From Nocardia yamanashiensis NBRC 100130 (GTDB lineage Bacteria; Actinomycetota; Actinomycetes; Mycobacteriales; Mycobacteriaceae), in assembly GCF_001613325.1 (NCBI RefSeq), contig NZ_BDCD01000014.1:310001-374000 (forward strand): a stretch of DNA of 64,000 nucleotides, written 5' to 3'. The position numbers and the translations under genes were made by a program. This document shows positions 53,510 through 64,000 of this stretch, in pieces. Positions within the stretch are counted from its first letter, which is position 1, and the number at the start of each line of letters is the position of its first letter. The notes under the pieces were generated by a model that was given only the letters and a program-made list of their open reading frames with translations, was not told the DNA's origin and ran no database searches.

Positions 53510-54094
53510 TCAAGAACCCGAATTCGAGCTAACGAACAACGATACCAACTGCTCGCAGGCGCTGGTCACCTCGTCGTTCACGATGACGATGTCGAACTCG
53601 TCACAAGCTGCCAATTCGGTGCGAGCGGTCTGCAGTCGACGCTCGATGACCTCGGGCGATTCGGTCCCGCGTGCGGTCAGGCGGGACACCAGCTCATCCC
53701 AGCTGGGCGGGGCCAGGAAGACCAGCAGGCCCTCCGGCATGGCTTTGCGGATCGAGCGCGCGCCTTCCAGATCCACCTCGATCAAGACCGGGTGTCCGGA
53801 CGCGAGCGCTTCCCGCACAGGTGCGGCCGGGGTGCCCGACCGCTGTAGTCCACCGTGGATATCGGCCCACTCGAGCAATTCGTCCGCCTCGATCATGGCG
53901 TCGAATTGCTCCCGGGTGACGAAGCGGTAGTCCCGTCCGTCGACCTCCCCGGGCCGGGGAGCCCGGGTGGTGGCCGACACACTGAATACCAATTCGGGCA
54001 GTCGTTCGCGCACGCAGCGCACGACGGTGGACTTACCGACGGCCGAGGGGCCGACCAGGACTACCAGTCGACCCTTCCGAGTGTGTTCGACCAC
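53510..54094 (-). CDS. gmk: Guanylate kinase
   Basis: Phosphorylates GMP to GDP (194 aa). The P-loop is VVLVGPSAVGKSTVVRCVRE, GMP-binding residues are in SATTRAPRPGEVDGRDYRFV, and the LLEWADIHGGLQRSGTP and VLIEVDLEGARSIRK segments are intact. The GTG start is 7 bp after the mihF stop. Confidence 0.98.
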   Translation of the reverse strand: MVEHTRKGRLVVLVGPSAVGKSTVVRCVRERLPELVFSVSATTRAPRPGEVDGRDYRFVTREQFDAMIEADELLEWADIHGGLQRSGTPAAPVREALASGHPVLIEVDLEGARSIRKAMPEGLLVFLAPPSWDELVSRLTARGTESPEVIERRLQTARTELAACDEFDIVIVNDEVTSACEQLVSLFVSSNSGS

Positions 54095-54101
54095 CCTCGG
54101 A

Positions 54102-54425
54102 TTATTCGGCGCTGAAGTCGAACCGGGCCAGCAGCGCCTTACGCTGCCGGTCACCCAGTCCGCGCAGGCGGCGAGTGGGAGCGATCTCCAGTTCGCTCAT
54201 GATTTCGGCCGCCTTGACCTTGCCCACCTTCGGCAGAGCCTCGAGCAGAGCCGACACCTTCATCTTGCCGAGAACTTCGTCCTTCTCGGCATCGGCAAGG
54301 ACCGTCTTCAGATCGGTACCGCCACGCTTCAAGCGCTCCTTGAGCTCCGCCCGAGCGCGGCGAGCGGCAGCCGCCTTCTCCAAAGCAGCGGCGCGCTGCT
54401 CGTCAGTCAGCTGGGGAAGGGCCAC
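54102..54425 (-). CDS. mihF: Integration host factor, actinobacterial type (mIHF)
   Basis: 107-aa nucleoid-associated protein. It is all-helical, with a basic N-terminal helix (ALEKAAAARRARAELKERLK) and a helix-two-turn-helix region ALPKVGKVKAAEIMSELEI, then RRLRGLGDRQRKALL. It bends and compacts DNA in mycobacteria and Streptomyces. GGAGG lies before the GTG. Its 560-bp upstream region is gene-free and contains repeated boxes. Confidence 0.97.
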   Translation of the reverse strand: MALPQLTDEQRAAALEKAAAARRARAELKERLKRGGTDLKTVLADAEKDEVLGKMKVSALLEALPKVGKVKAAEIMSELEIAPTRRLRGLGDRQRKALLARFDFSAE

Positions 54426-54985
54426 GGTTCCTCCGTCTCATCGTTCATTGCTTGATCTACCTCCGGTAACCCGGTGGTCTCAGCGACCGTACCCACGACG
54501 CTTGTCGATTGCGAACCCACCCCCCAGGTCAGCGCGTGATTCCGGGCACGACCCGGCCGAACGGGCAACCTGGTGGGCCACCTCCGACCGGCTGCGCCGA
54601 TCCTACTCCGGGGGCCGCGAATAGCCTTGCGGCCAGGGGTTTTTCACGTTCGAACCCAGGTTCGAAGAGGTGCGGATCGGCCGGTGCGGAAACCGTGACC
54701 GAGCTGTAATCACGCGACCTGGATTTTTCTTGGATTCATCGGCGTGTCGCGCAAAAACGACCCCGCGTGTCGCGCATCACAGCGGGCGACCGGCGAGTAC
54801 CGAAACGGTCGTACGGCTAGCCCCTGGACCACACGAAATGCCGCCTGGAAGGCTCCTGGAGCGACGAAAACACACGCGTGTAGTTCCCTGGACGAAACCG
54901 GACCCCACCGGCCGGAAATCGGCGCTGAGCGGGCCCGGCGGCCGGAATCGGCGCGGCCCGGATTTCGCGCAGAGCGAACAGTCCG
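54426..54985. other. 560-bp gene-free stretch upstream of mihF
   Basis: No convincing ORF on either strand. It holds the mihF leader, a T-rich stretch near 54721-54732, and the paired GTGTC boxes at 54741-54774. Long upstream regions are common for nucleoid-associated proteins, but a small RNA here cannot be excluded. Confidence 0.5.
54741..54774 (+). promoter_or_regulatory. Tandem GGCGTGTCGCG boxes, 23 bp apart, upstream of mihF
   Basis: GGCGTGTCGCG (54741-54751) and CGCGTGTCGCG (54764-54774) repeat with a 23-bp period, identical to the spacing of the similar pair at 16177-16210. They lie 316 bp and more upstream of the mihF start. Confidence 0.45.
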
Positions 54986-55411
54986 TCAGTCGTCGTAGTG
55001 GCAGAACTCGATCAGGGTGCCCTCGGGGGCGCGCAGGTGCGCCACGCGCATGCCCCAGGCGGGCTGATCTGCGGGTTCGCTCACCAATTCGGCCCCGCGG
55101 GCGACGGCGGTCTGCGCGGCGGCGTCCACATCGGCGACCCGCAGCACGATCACCACGCCGTCGACGCCGTCGCGCTCACGGTGCGGGGCGCCGATGGCGG
55201 CGTCCTGGTAGGCGCGGGTGAACAGCGCGAGGTCGTTGCCCTGGATCGCGAAGCACGCGTAGGGACCGTCTTCGGCGCGCGGGGCATCGGCCGGGTCGTC
55301 CTTGAGCGACAGGCCGAGCACATCGCGGTAGAAGCGGAAGCTGGTGGCGAAATCGTCCACCAGAACACGAGTTTGGCCGTACGAGAGCAGGCCGAGTTCG
55401 TTGTCGGACAT
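54986..55411 (-). CDS. VOC/glyoxalase-superfamily protein
   Basis: 141-aa single-domain protein of the vicinal oxygen chelate fold. It shows the paired beta-alpha-beta-beta-beta modules: GQTRVLVDDFATSFRFYRDVLGL and YACFAIQGNDLALF in the first, DGVVIVLRVADVDAAAQ and APEGTLIEFCHYD in the second. The C-terminal E in LIEFCHYD is at the usual metal-ligand position; other ligands are unclear. Substrate unknown. It is a single gene between the mihF region and the patatin. Confidence 0.87.
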   Translation of the reverse strand: MSDNELGLLSYGQTRVLVDDFATSFRFYRDVLGLSLKDDPADAPRAEDGPYACFAIQGNDLALFTRAYQDAAIGAPHRERDGVDGVVIVLRVADVDAAAQTAVARGAELVSEPADQPAWGMRVAHLRAPEGTLIEFCHYDD

Positions 55412-55497
55412 CGGGTCACACCTTTCACCGGGGTTCGGTGTGCAGCGTAATCAGCCGCATGGTGAGACCCGCTGCCGTGTAGCGGGTTCCGGACCGG

Positions 55498-56331
55498 TCA
55501 GGCGGCCGGCCAGAGGTCCTTCAGGCGCGGGGCGAGTTCGTGGCCCTGGCGCACGCCGGCTTCATAGGCGGGCAGCAGCTGGGCCGGGTCGAACACGTTG
55601 GGGCCGATGGCGTCCGCCTCGGGTGCGATGGAAAACACTGTGCCGCTGCCGAGTTCGGTGTCCTTGGGGGCGCGCGGGAACAGGTGCGCCAGGGGTTCGA
55701 CGATCACGATGACCTCCGCGCCGGCGGCCAGGTCGGCGTTGATCGGCGAGCGCAGGCCGCCGTCCATGTAGTGGTGGCCGTCGATCGGGATGGGTGGGAA
55801 GACGCCCGGCGCGCAGGTGCTGGCGGCGATGGCGCGCTCGAGGGGAATGCCGTCGGCCTTGGTGGCGGCGCGGAATTTGCCCTCGGTCACGTCGATCACG
55901 GTGACGACGAGGTCCTTGTCCGGCCATTCGGTGGTGCCGATCAGCCCGGCCATCCGGGCGACGTGCTCCTCCGGATCGCCCAGGCCCATTTCCAGGGCGC
56001 GCGCACCGGCTCGCCGCCAGGCTTCCGACGCGCCGATTCCGGGCGTCATGAGAATCCCGAGCACCTCGGAGAACGCGGCCATACTGAAGTTGATCTTCGG
56101 GCTGTCCGCCGACGGCGGTTGCAGCACCCGGCCGATATCGCCGCCGTCGGCGAGAATCGCCCCGATGATCGACCCCGCGGAGGTGCCGACGATCCGGTCC
56201 GCCGCGGCCAGGTCGATCCCCGCCTCCCGCAGCGCGCCGACCAGCCCGGCCATCCAGCTCAGGCCGACCGCGCCACCCCCTCCGAGAACCAGTGCGTGAC
56301 GGATTCCATTGGGCGGCAGCGCGGTAGACAT
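55498..56331 (-). CDS. Patatin-like phospholipase
   Basis: 277-aa lipid acyl hydrolase, probably cytoplasmic. The oxyanion motif is LVLGGGGAVGLSWMAG, the nucleophile motif is IVGTSAGSIIGA, and the catalytic Asp is in YMDGGLRSPINAD, so the Ser/Asp dyad is complete. Substrate is presumably a phospholipid or other acyl ester. The chosen ATG has GGTGAT close upstream and gives a family-like N-terminus. Confidence 0.93.
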   Translation of the reverse strand: MSTALPPNGIRHALVLGGGGAVGLSWMAGLVGALREAGIDLAAADRIVGTSAGSIIGAILADGGDIGRVLQPPSADSPKINFSMAAFSEVLGILMTPGIGASEAWRRAGARALEMGLGDPEEHVARMAGLIGTTEWPDKDLVVTVIDVTEGKFRAATKADGIPLERAIAASTCAPGVFPPIPIDGHHYMDGGLRSPINADLAAGAEVIVIVEPLAHLFPRAPKDTELGSGTVFSIAPEADAIGPNVFDPAQLLPAYEAGVRQGHELAPRLKDLWPAA

Positions 56332-56546
56332 ATCACCACTGTATCGGAGCCGTACGAACCCGACGCCGCCCCCGCGAGATTCATCGGCGGGGCGGGCATT
56401 TCGCGCGGGCCCGGCCACACGCCGCCCGGGAACGGGAACCGCCCCGGCCGCACTGAGCGTCCGAGGCGGTTCCACTGTGCGCGGCGGCGTTGCCGCGCGA
56501 TCGTTTGCGGTGGCGGGCGGCCGTATTCGATACCGCCGACACCGAT

Positions 56547-57371
56547 TCAGCCCTGCAGGAAGGCGAATTCGGCGGCCAGTTCGGCCACCTTCTCCTGGAG
56601 GGCGGTGACCGACGGTCCGGCCTTGAGCACCTCGCGGGAGACGTTCGGCAGCACCGCGCCGAGATCGCTCGCGGGGACGAGCTTGCGGATGTCGTCCGCT
56701 CCCCCGCCCTGTGCGCCGACACCCGGCATCAGGATCGGGCCGTTGAGGGCGGACAGGTCCGGGGCCTCGGTGAGGGTCGCGCCGACCACCACGCCGACGG
56801 AACCGAATTCGGCTCCGGCGTTGGCGGCCGCGGCGTCGTCCACCATGCGCTGGGCGATGCTGCGGCCGTCGGGGCCGGTGATGCGTTGCAGTTCCGCCGC
56901 TTCCGGATTGGAGGTGGCGGCGAGGACGAACACGCCACGGCCATTGGCCTTCGCGAGGTTCAGCGCCGGTGCGAGGGAACCGAATCCGAGGTACGGCGAC
57001 ACCGTCACCGCGTCGGAGCCGAGCGGGCCGTCACCGAGCCAGGCGTGGGCGTAGGCGTCCATGGTGGAGCCGATATCGCCGCGCTTGGCGTCGGCGAGCA
57101 CCAGGGTGCCCGCCTCCCGCAGTTCGCCGATGGCCTCCTCCAGGACCATGAGCCCGCCGGAGCCGTAGGTCTCGAAGAACGCGACCTGCGGCTTGACCAG
57201 GGCGACGCGGCCGGCGAAGGCTTCGACGCAGGCGTCGGCGAATGCCTTGAGCCCGGTCACGTCCTCGGACAGTCCCCAGGCCCGCAGCAGCGGCGGATGC
57301 GGGTCGATGCCCACGCACAGCGGACCGTGCGCACGCATCGCTTCCCGCAGCCGCACACCGAAACTCGTCAT
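56547..57371 (-). CDS. pyrF: Orotidine 5'-phosphate decarboxylase, mycobacterial type
   Basis: Last step of UMP synthesis (274 aa, family 2). The catalytic region reads LVLADAKRGDIGSTMDAYAH with the Asp-Lys-Asp set, the N-terminal LCVGIDPHPPLL binds the ribose phosphate, and VSPYLGFGSLAP is typical of the longer actinobacterial form. It starts 2 bp after carB, so it ends the pyr operon. The 215 bp after it before the patatin gene hold nothing I recognise. Confidence 0.97.
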   Translation of the reverse strand: MTSFGVRLREAMRAHGPLCVGIDPHPPLLRAWGLSEDVTGLKAFADACVEAFAGRVALVKPQVAFFETYGSGGLMVLEEAIGELREAGTLVLADAKRGDIGSTMDAYAHAWLGDGPLGSDAVTVSPYLGFGSLAPALNLAKANGRGVFVLAATSNPEAAELQRITGPDGRSIAQRMVDDAAAANAGAEFGSVGVVVGATLTEAPDLSALNGPILMPGVGAQGGGADDIRKLVPASDLGAVLPNVSREVLKAGPSVTALQEKVAELAAEFAFLQG

Positions 57372-57373
57372 GC

Positions 57374-60684
<3,311 letters not shown>

Positions 60685-60685
<1 letters not shown>

Positions 60686-61800
60686 CAGGCTCCTTCCATC
60701 AGCATGGCAAAGCGATCGAACAGGTACGCGGCGTCGTGGGGGCCGGCCGCGGCCTCGGGGTGGTACTGCACGGAGAAGGCGCGGCCGTTCACCAGCTGCA
60801 CGCCCTCGACGACACCGTCGTTGGCGCAGACATGGCTGACCTCGGCCTTGCCGAAGGGGGTGTCGAACACCTCGCCGCGCTCACCCTCGAGGGCGAAGCC
60901 GTGGTTCTGCGCGGTGATGGAGATGCGGCCCGAATGATGTTCGATGACCGGCACATTGATGCCGCGGTGGCCGAACTTCATCTTGTAGGTGCCGCGCCCG
61001 AGCGCCCGGCCCAGGATCTGGTTGCCGAAGCAGATGCCGAACAGCGGCAGGTTCTCGCCCAGGATGCCCTGGGTCAGAGCCACCTGCGCGTCGGCGGTGG
61101 CCGGGTCGCCCGGGCCGTTGGACAGGAACACGCCGTTGGGGTTCAGTTCCTTGATCTGGTCCAGGGTCACATTGGAGGGCACCACGTGCACCCGCATGCC
61201 GCGCTGGGCGAACATGCGCGGGGTGTTGGACTTGATGCCCAGGTCCACCGCGACGACCGTGAAGCGGTGCTCGCCAACAGGTTCGATGGTGTACATCTCG
61301 TCCGTGGAGACCTCACCCGCGAGGTCCGCGCCCAGCATGGAGGGCTGGCCGGTGACCCGGCCCAGCAGCTCCTCGTAGTCGGCGAGGGCCTCGCCGGAGA
61401 AGATGCCCGCCTTCATGGAGCCGTAGTTGCGCAGGTGCCGCACCAGCGCGCGGGTGTCGATGCCCGCGATGCCGACGACGCTCTGGTTCTCCAGCTCGTC
61501 CTGCAGGCTGCGGTTGGCGCGCCAGTTGGACACGCGGCGCGAGGGGTCGCGCACGGCGTATCCGGCGACCCAGATCTTCGAGGATTCGTCGTCCTCGTCG
61601 TTCCAGCCGGTATTGCCGATCTGCGGGGCCGTGGCCACCACGATCTGCCGGTCGTAACTCGGATCGGTGAGGGTTTCCTGGTAGCCGGTCATGGCCGTGC
61701 AGAAAACCGCTTCACCCAATGTCTGTCCGACGGCGCCGAAGGTCGAACCGCGGAAAACCCGGCCGTCCTCGAGCACCATCACTGCGGTATCGCCGCTCAT
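60685..61800 (-). CDS. carA: Carbamoyl-phosphate synthase, small (glutaminase) subunit
   Basis: 371-aa glutamine amidotransferase subunit. The N-terminal LEDGRVFRGSTFGA domain is followed by the class I amidotransferase with the nucleophile Cys in LFGICFGNQILGRALG, and catalytic His-Glu in VQYHPEAAAGP. FLSNGPGDPA is intact. It overlaps the preceding membrane protein gene by 4 bp (ATGA). Confidence 0.99.
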
Positions 61801-62297
61801 GCCTCTGCCTCGTCTCCCGTCATCGCACCCGTCCAGGCCGGGTACACCGTCTTGTCGTCTCCGCGGAAACCGGTATCCACCTCGGTTCCCGTCGGCAATT
61901 TCCAGCGAATGACCAGCACACCGTCTGCCGTCATCACCTTGCCCGCATGTCCGCGCTCGGCGCGGACCGCCGTAATGGATTCCTCCGGAATCCAGATCGG
62001 CCCCGTCCCGTCCCGCTCGAGCAGAATGCCGCGCTCGAAGCGGGTGAGTTCCGCTGTGGCCCGGAAACCCAGGTCGCCCACCGTGATTCGCTGAATCCAG
62101 CTGGGGGCCAGGGTGCTGCCGAGATACATCCCGGTGGTCGGCTCCAGCAGCTGCGCCCCGCAGTCGCCGGGCACCGCGGGCAGTTCACCGATCGCGGAAG
62201 CCTGGCGTCGGGCGCGTCCGGTCCAGGCCCGGTACATGCCCCAGATGCTCAGCGCGAACAGCGCGAACATCCCGACCACCCACAGCGTGCGCTCCAT
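61797..62297 (-). CDS. Membrane protein between pyrC and carA (Rv1382 position)
   Basis: 166-aa protein with one N-terminal membrane segment (residues about 4-22, LWVVGMFALFALSIWGMYRA) and a soluble domain with a PH-like look (GMYLGSTLAPSWIQRITVGD, GILLERDGTGPIWIPEESI). It overlaps the pyrC stop by one base and carA by four, so it is co-translated with the pyrimidine enzymes. The same gene stands at this position in mycobacteria. Its role is unknown; cotranscription does not prove a role in pyrimidine synthesis. Confidence 0.9.
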   Translation of the reverse strand: MERTLWVVGMFALFALSIWGMYRAWTGRARRQASAIGELPAVPGDCGAQLLEPTTGMYLGSTLAPSWIQRITVGDLGFRATAELTRFERGILLERDGTGPIWIPEESITAVRAERGHAGKVMTADGVLVIRWKLPTGTEVDTGFRGDDKTVYPAWTGAMTGDEAEA

Positions 62298-63652
62298 TAC
62301 GGACCTCCTCGGTTCCCCACCCGCCGGTCTCCACCGGCGAAGACCTCGTCGCCACCGCGCGGCGCGGCGGCCACCCCGTCCCGGGCGGTGATCCGGCCGC
62401 GCAGGAAGGTGGCGGTCACCTTCGCGGGCAGGGTCATCGACTGGTAGGGGGTGTTGGTGGAGATCGAGGCCAATTCCTTGGCCTCGACCGTCCACTCGGC
62501 ATTCGGATCGATCAGGGTCAGGTTGGCGGGTTCGCCCACAGCCAGCGGGCGGCCCTGATCGTCGAGTCCGACGATGCGCGCCGGGTTCTCGCTCATCACC
62601 CGGGCGACGCCGCGCCAGTCGAGCAGACCGGGATTGACCATGGTCTGCACGATGATCGAGAGCGCGGTCTCCAGGCCCAGCATGCCGGGGCGAGCGGCCG
62701 CGAACTCGCAGCACTTGTCCTGTTCGGCGTGCGGGGCGTGATCGGTGGCGACGCAGTCGATGACGCCCTCGGCCAGGGCCTGGCGCAGGGCGGCCACGTC
62801 GGAGGATTCGCGCAGCGGCGGGTTGACGCGGTTGACCGCGTCGTAGGTCTCCAGGCGCGAATCATCCAGGAGCAGGTGGTGCGGGGTCACCTCGGCGGTG
62901 ATCGAAATCCCCTGGGACTTGGCCCATTTCAGGAGTTCGACGGTGCCGGCGGTGGAGGCGTGGCAGATGTGCACGCGCGCCCCCGCGTCGCGCGCCAGCA
63001 GGGCGTCGCGGGCCACGATGGATTCCTCGGCGGCGCGCGGCCAGCCGGCCAGGCCCAGGCGGGCGGCGTTCGGACCCTCGTGCGCCACCGCGCCCTTGGT
63101 GAGGCGCGGTTCCTCGGCGTGCTGGGCGATGAGCACGCCCAGGGTGTTCGCGTATTCGAGGGCGCGGCGCATGATCAGCGGGTCGTAGACGCACATGCCG
63201 TCGTCGGAGAACATGCGCACATTGCCGACACCCGCCGCCATGGTGCCCATTTCGGCGAGCTGCTTGCCCTCGAGGCCCACGGTGACCGCACCGACCGGGT
63301 ACACGTCGACCAGGCCGACCTCCTGGCCGCGCCGCCACACGTGATCGGTGACGACCACCGAGTCGGCGACCGGGTTGGTGTTGGCCATGGCGAATACACC
63401 GGTGTAGCCGCCGAGAGCGGCTGCGGCGGAACCGGATTCGATGGTCTCGGTGTCCTCACGGCCCGGCTCGCGCAGGTGCGTGTGCAGGTCGATGAAGCCC
63501 GGCAGCAGCACCTGGCCGGTGGCGTCGATGACCTCCGCATCGGTCGCGGCGATCCCGCTGCCGATCTCGCGGATCTCGCCGTCGGCCAGCAGCACGTCGA
63601 CCGGGTCGCCCTCGCCGTACAGAAGGACGTTCTGGATCAGGATCTTGCTCAT
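62297..63652 (-). CDS. pyrC: Dihydroorotase
   Basis: Third pyrimidine step, closing carbamoyl-aspartate to dihydroorotate (451 aa). The zinc ligands are in DLHTHLREPG, IAQHAEEP, HICHAS and ATDHAPHAEQD, all intact; AMANTNPVADS and EVTPHHLLL are also typical. AGGAG lies before the ATG. The C-terminus runs on as an unusual Gly/Arg-rich tail (PRGGDEVFAGGDRRVGNRGG). It is 70 bp from pyrB and overlaps the following membrane protein gene by one base. Confidence 0.98.
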   Translation of the reverse strand: MSKILIQNVLLYGEGDPVDVLLADGEIREIGSGIAATDAEVIDATGQVLLPGFIDLHTHLREPGREDTETIESGSAAAALGGYTGVFAMANTNPVADSVVVTDHVWRRGQEVGLVDVYPVGAVTVGLEGKQLAEMGTMAAGVGNVRMFSDDGMCVYDPLIMRRALEYANTLGVLIAQHAEEPRLTKGAVAHEGPNAARLGLAGWPRAAEESIVARDALLARDAGARVHICHASTAGTVELLKWAKSQGISITAEVTPHHLLLDDSRLETYDAVNRVNPPLRESSDVAALRQALAEGVIDCVATDHAPHAEQDKCCEFAAARPGMLGLETALSIIVQTMVNPGLLDWRGVARVMSENPARIVGLDDQGRPLAVGEPANLTLIDPNAEWTVEAKELASISTNTPYQSMTLPAKVTATFLRGRITARDGVAAAPRGGDEVFAGGDRRVGNRGGP

Positions 63653-63722
63653 GCTGTCTCCTCTCGGCGTGCCCGGGGGCCCTCCGTGGTTACGCAGGCT
63701 GCCGTCTGCGGGCCTGACCCGG

Positions 63723-64000
63723 TCACGCCACCACCTCGTCGGTTCCGGCCAGCAGGCGGAAGAGCACCGCCATGCGCATGTGGACGCCATTGTTGACCTG
63801 TTGCAGCACAGCGGCTTTGGGCGAATCGGCGACCGCCGGGGCGATCTCCATGCCGCGCAGCATGGGGCCGGGGTGCAGCACCACCGCGTGCTCGTCGAGC
63901 ATCTTCAGGCGACGCTCGTTCAGGCCGTAGTTGATCGAGTACTCGCGCGCCGACGGGAAGAAGCCGCCGTTCATGCGCTCGGCCTGCACGCGCAGCATCA
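63723..64000 (-). CDS. pyrB: Aspartate carbamoyltransferase, C-terminal part only
   Basis: The last 92 codons of the second pyrimidine enzyme are in the window; the start is beyond the right edge. The substrate-binding HPGPMLRGMEIAPAVAD is the expected motif (HPGPxxRGxEI) and QQVNNGVHMRMAVLFRLL is the usual C-terminal helix. It is the upstream neighbour of pyrC; the window does not show whether pyrR precedes it. Confidence 0.97.
   Translation of the reverse strand, partial: MLRVQAERMNGGFFPSAREYSINYGLNERRLKMLDEHAVVLHPGPMLRGMEIAPAVADSPKAAVLQQVNNGVHMRMAVLFRLLAGTDEVVA

Overview
This is a GC-rich chromosomal window from a member of the Mycobacteriales, most likely a Nocardia-like organism. Evidence is the frequent GTG and TTG starts, the actinobacterial factors mIHF, WhiA and a mycobacterial-type PyrF, and a gene order that matches, in reverse orientation, the Mycobacterium tuberculosis block running from pyrB-pyrC-carA-carB-pyrF through mihF-gmk-rpoZ-coaBC-metK-priA, def/fmt-rsmB-rpe, the rib genes, uvrC-rapZ-yvcK-whiA and gap-pgk-tpiA. 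I see no insertion sequence, prophage, integrase or CRISPR array. The accessory material sits as short insertions between conserved blocks.

Layout. 1-9.7 kb is an organosulfur-type scavenging region: an ABC importer with a flavin-dependent monooxygenase, a ROK regulator, an FMN reductase, an aldo/keto reductase, a second SsuD-like monooxygenase preceded by a structured-looking leader, and an MFS transporter. 9.8-18.3 kb holds tpiA, pgk, gap, whiA, yvcK, rapZ and uvrC. 18.4-27.6 kb is an accessory insert: two small secreted proteins around a palindromic repeat, a YcaQ-like DNA glycosylase divergent from an FAD dehydrogenase, a membrane protein, an AnsP permease, gamma-glutamyltransferase and a methyltransferase. 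27.7-32.4 kb holds a PH-domain membrane protein, ribH, ribAB, ribE, an unknown gene and rpe. 32.5-36.1 kb holds an anti-sigma/SigF pair and nadE.

36.12-38.05 kb is the most interesting part. A Ro60/TROVE protein gene (rsr) is preceded by two non-coding RNA candidates. The longer one carries canonical T- and D-arm sequences in permuted order, the arrangement of a bacterial Y RNA that mimics tRNA. The shorter one lacks the tRNA-like part but keeps the same outer stem and internal loop. A good promoter lies directly upstream, just after nadE.

38.1-47.7 kb holds a GNAT acetyltransferase, rsmB (with a long RGDDRRG-repeat N-terminus), fmt, def, a secreted lipase, a PadR regulator, a HAD hydrolase, an ABC ATPase and a TetR/NmrA divergent pair. 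47.8-54.4 kb is priA, metK, coaBC, rpoZ, gmk and mihF. 54.4-56.3 kb has a 560-bp gene-free stretch, a VOC protein and a patatin. 56.5-64 kb is the pyrimidine operon pyrB (cut by the window edge)-pyrC-membrane protein-carA-carB-pyrF.

Functional logic: most of the window is housekeeping metabolism transcribed on the minus strand in tight, often overlapping operons. Plus-strand genes are mainly the accessory genes and the sigF-nadE-rsr stretch. All functional calls are from reading the translated sequence. No database search was run.
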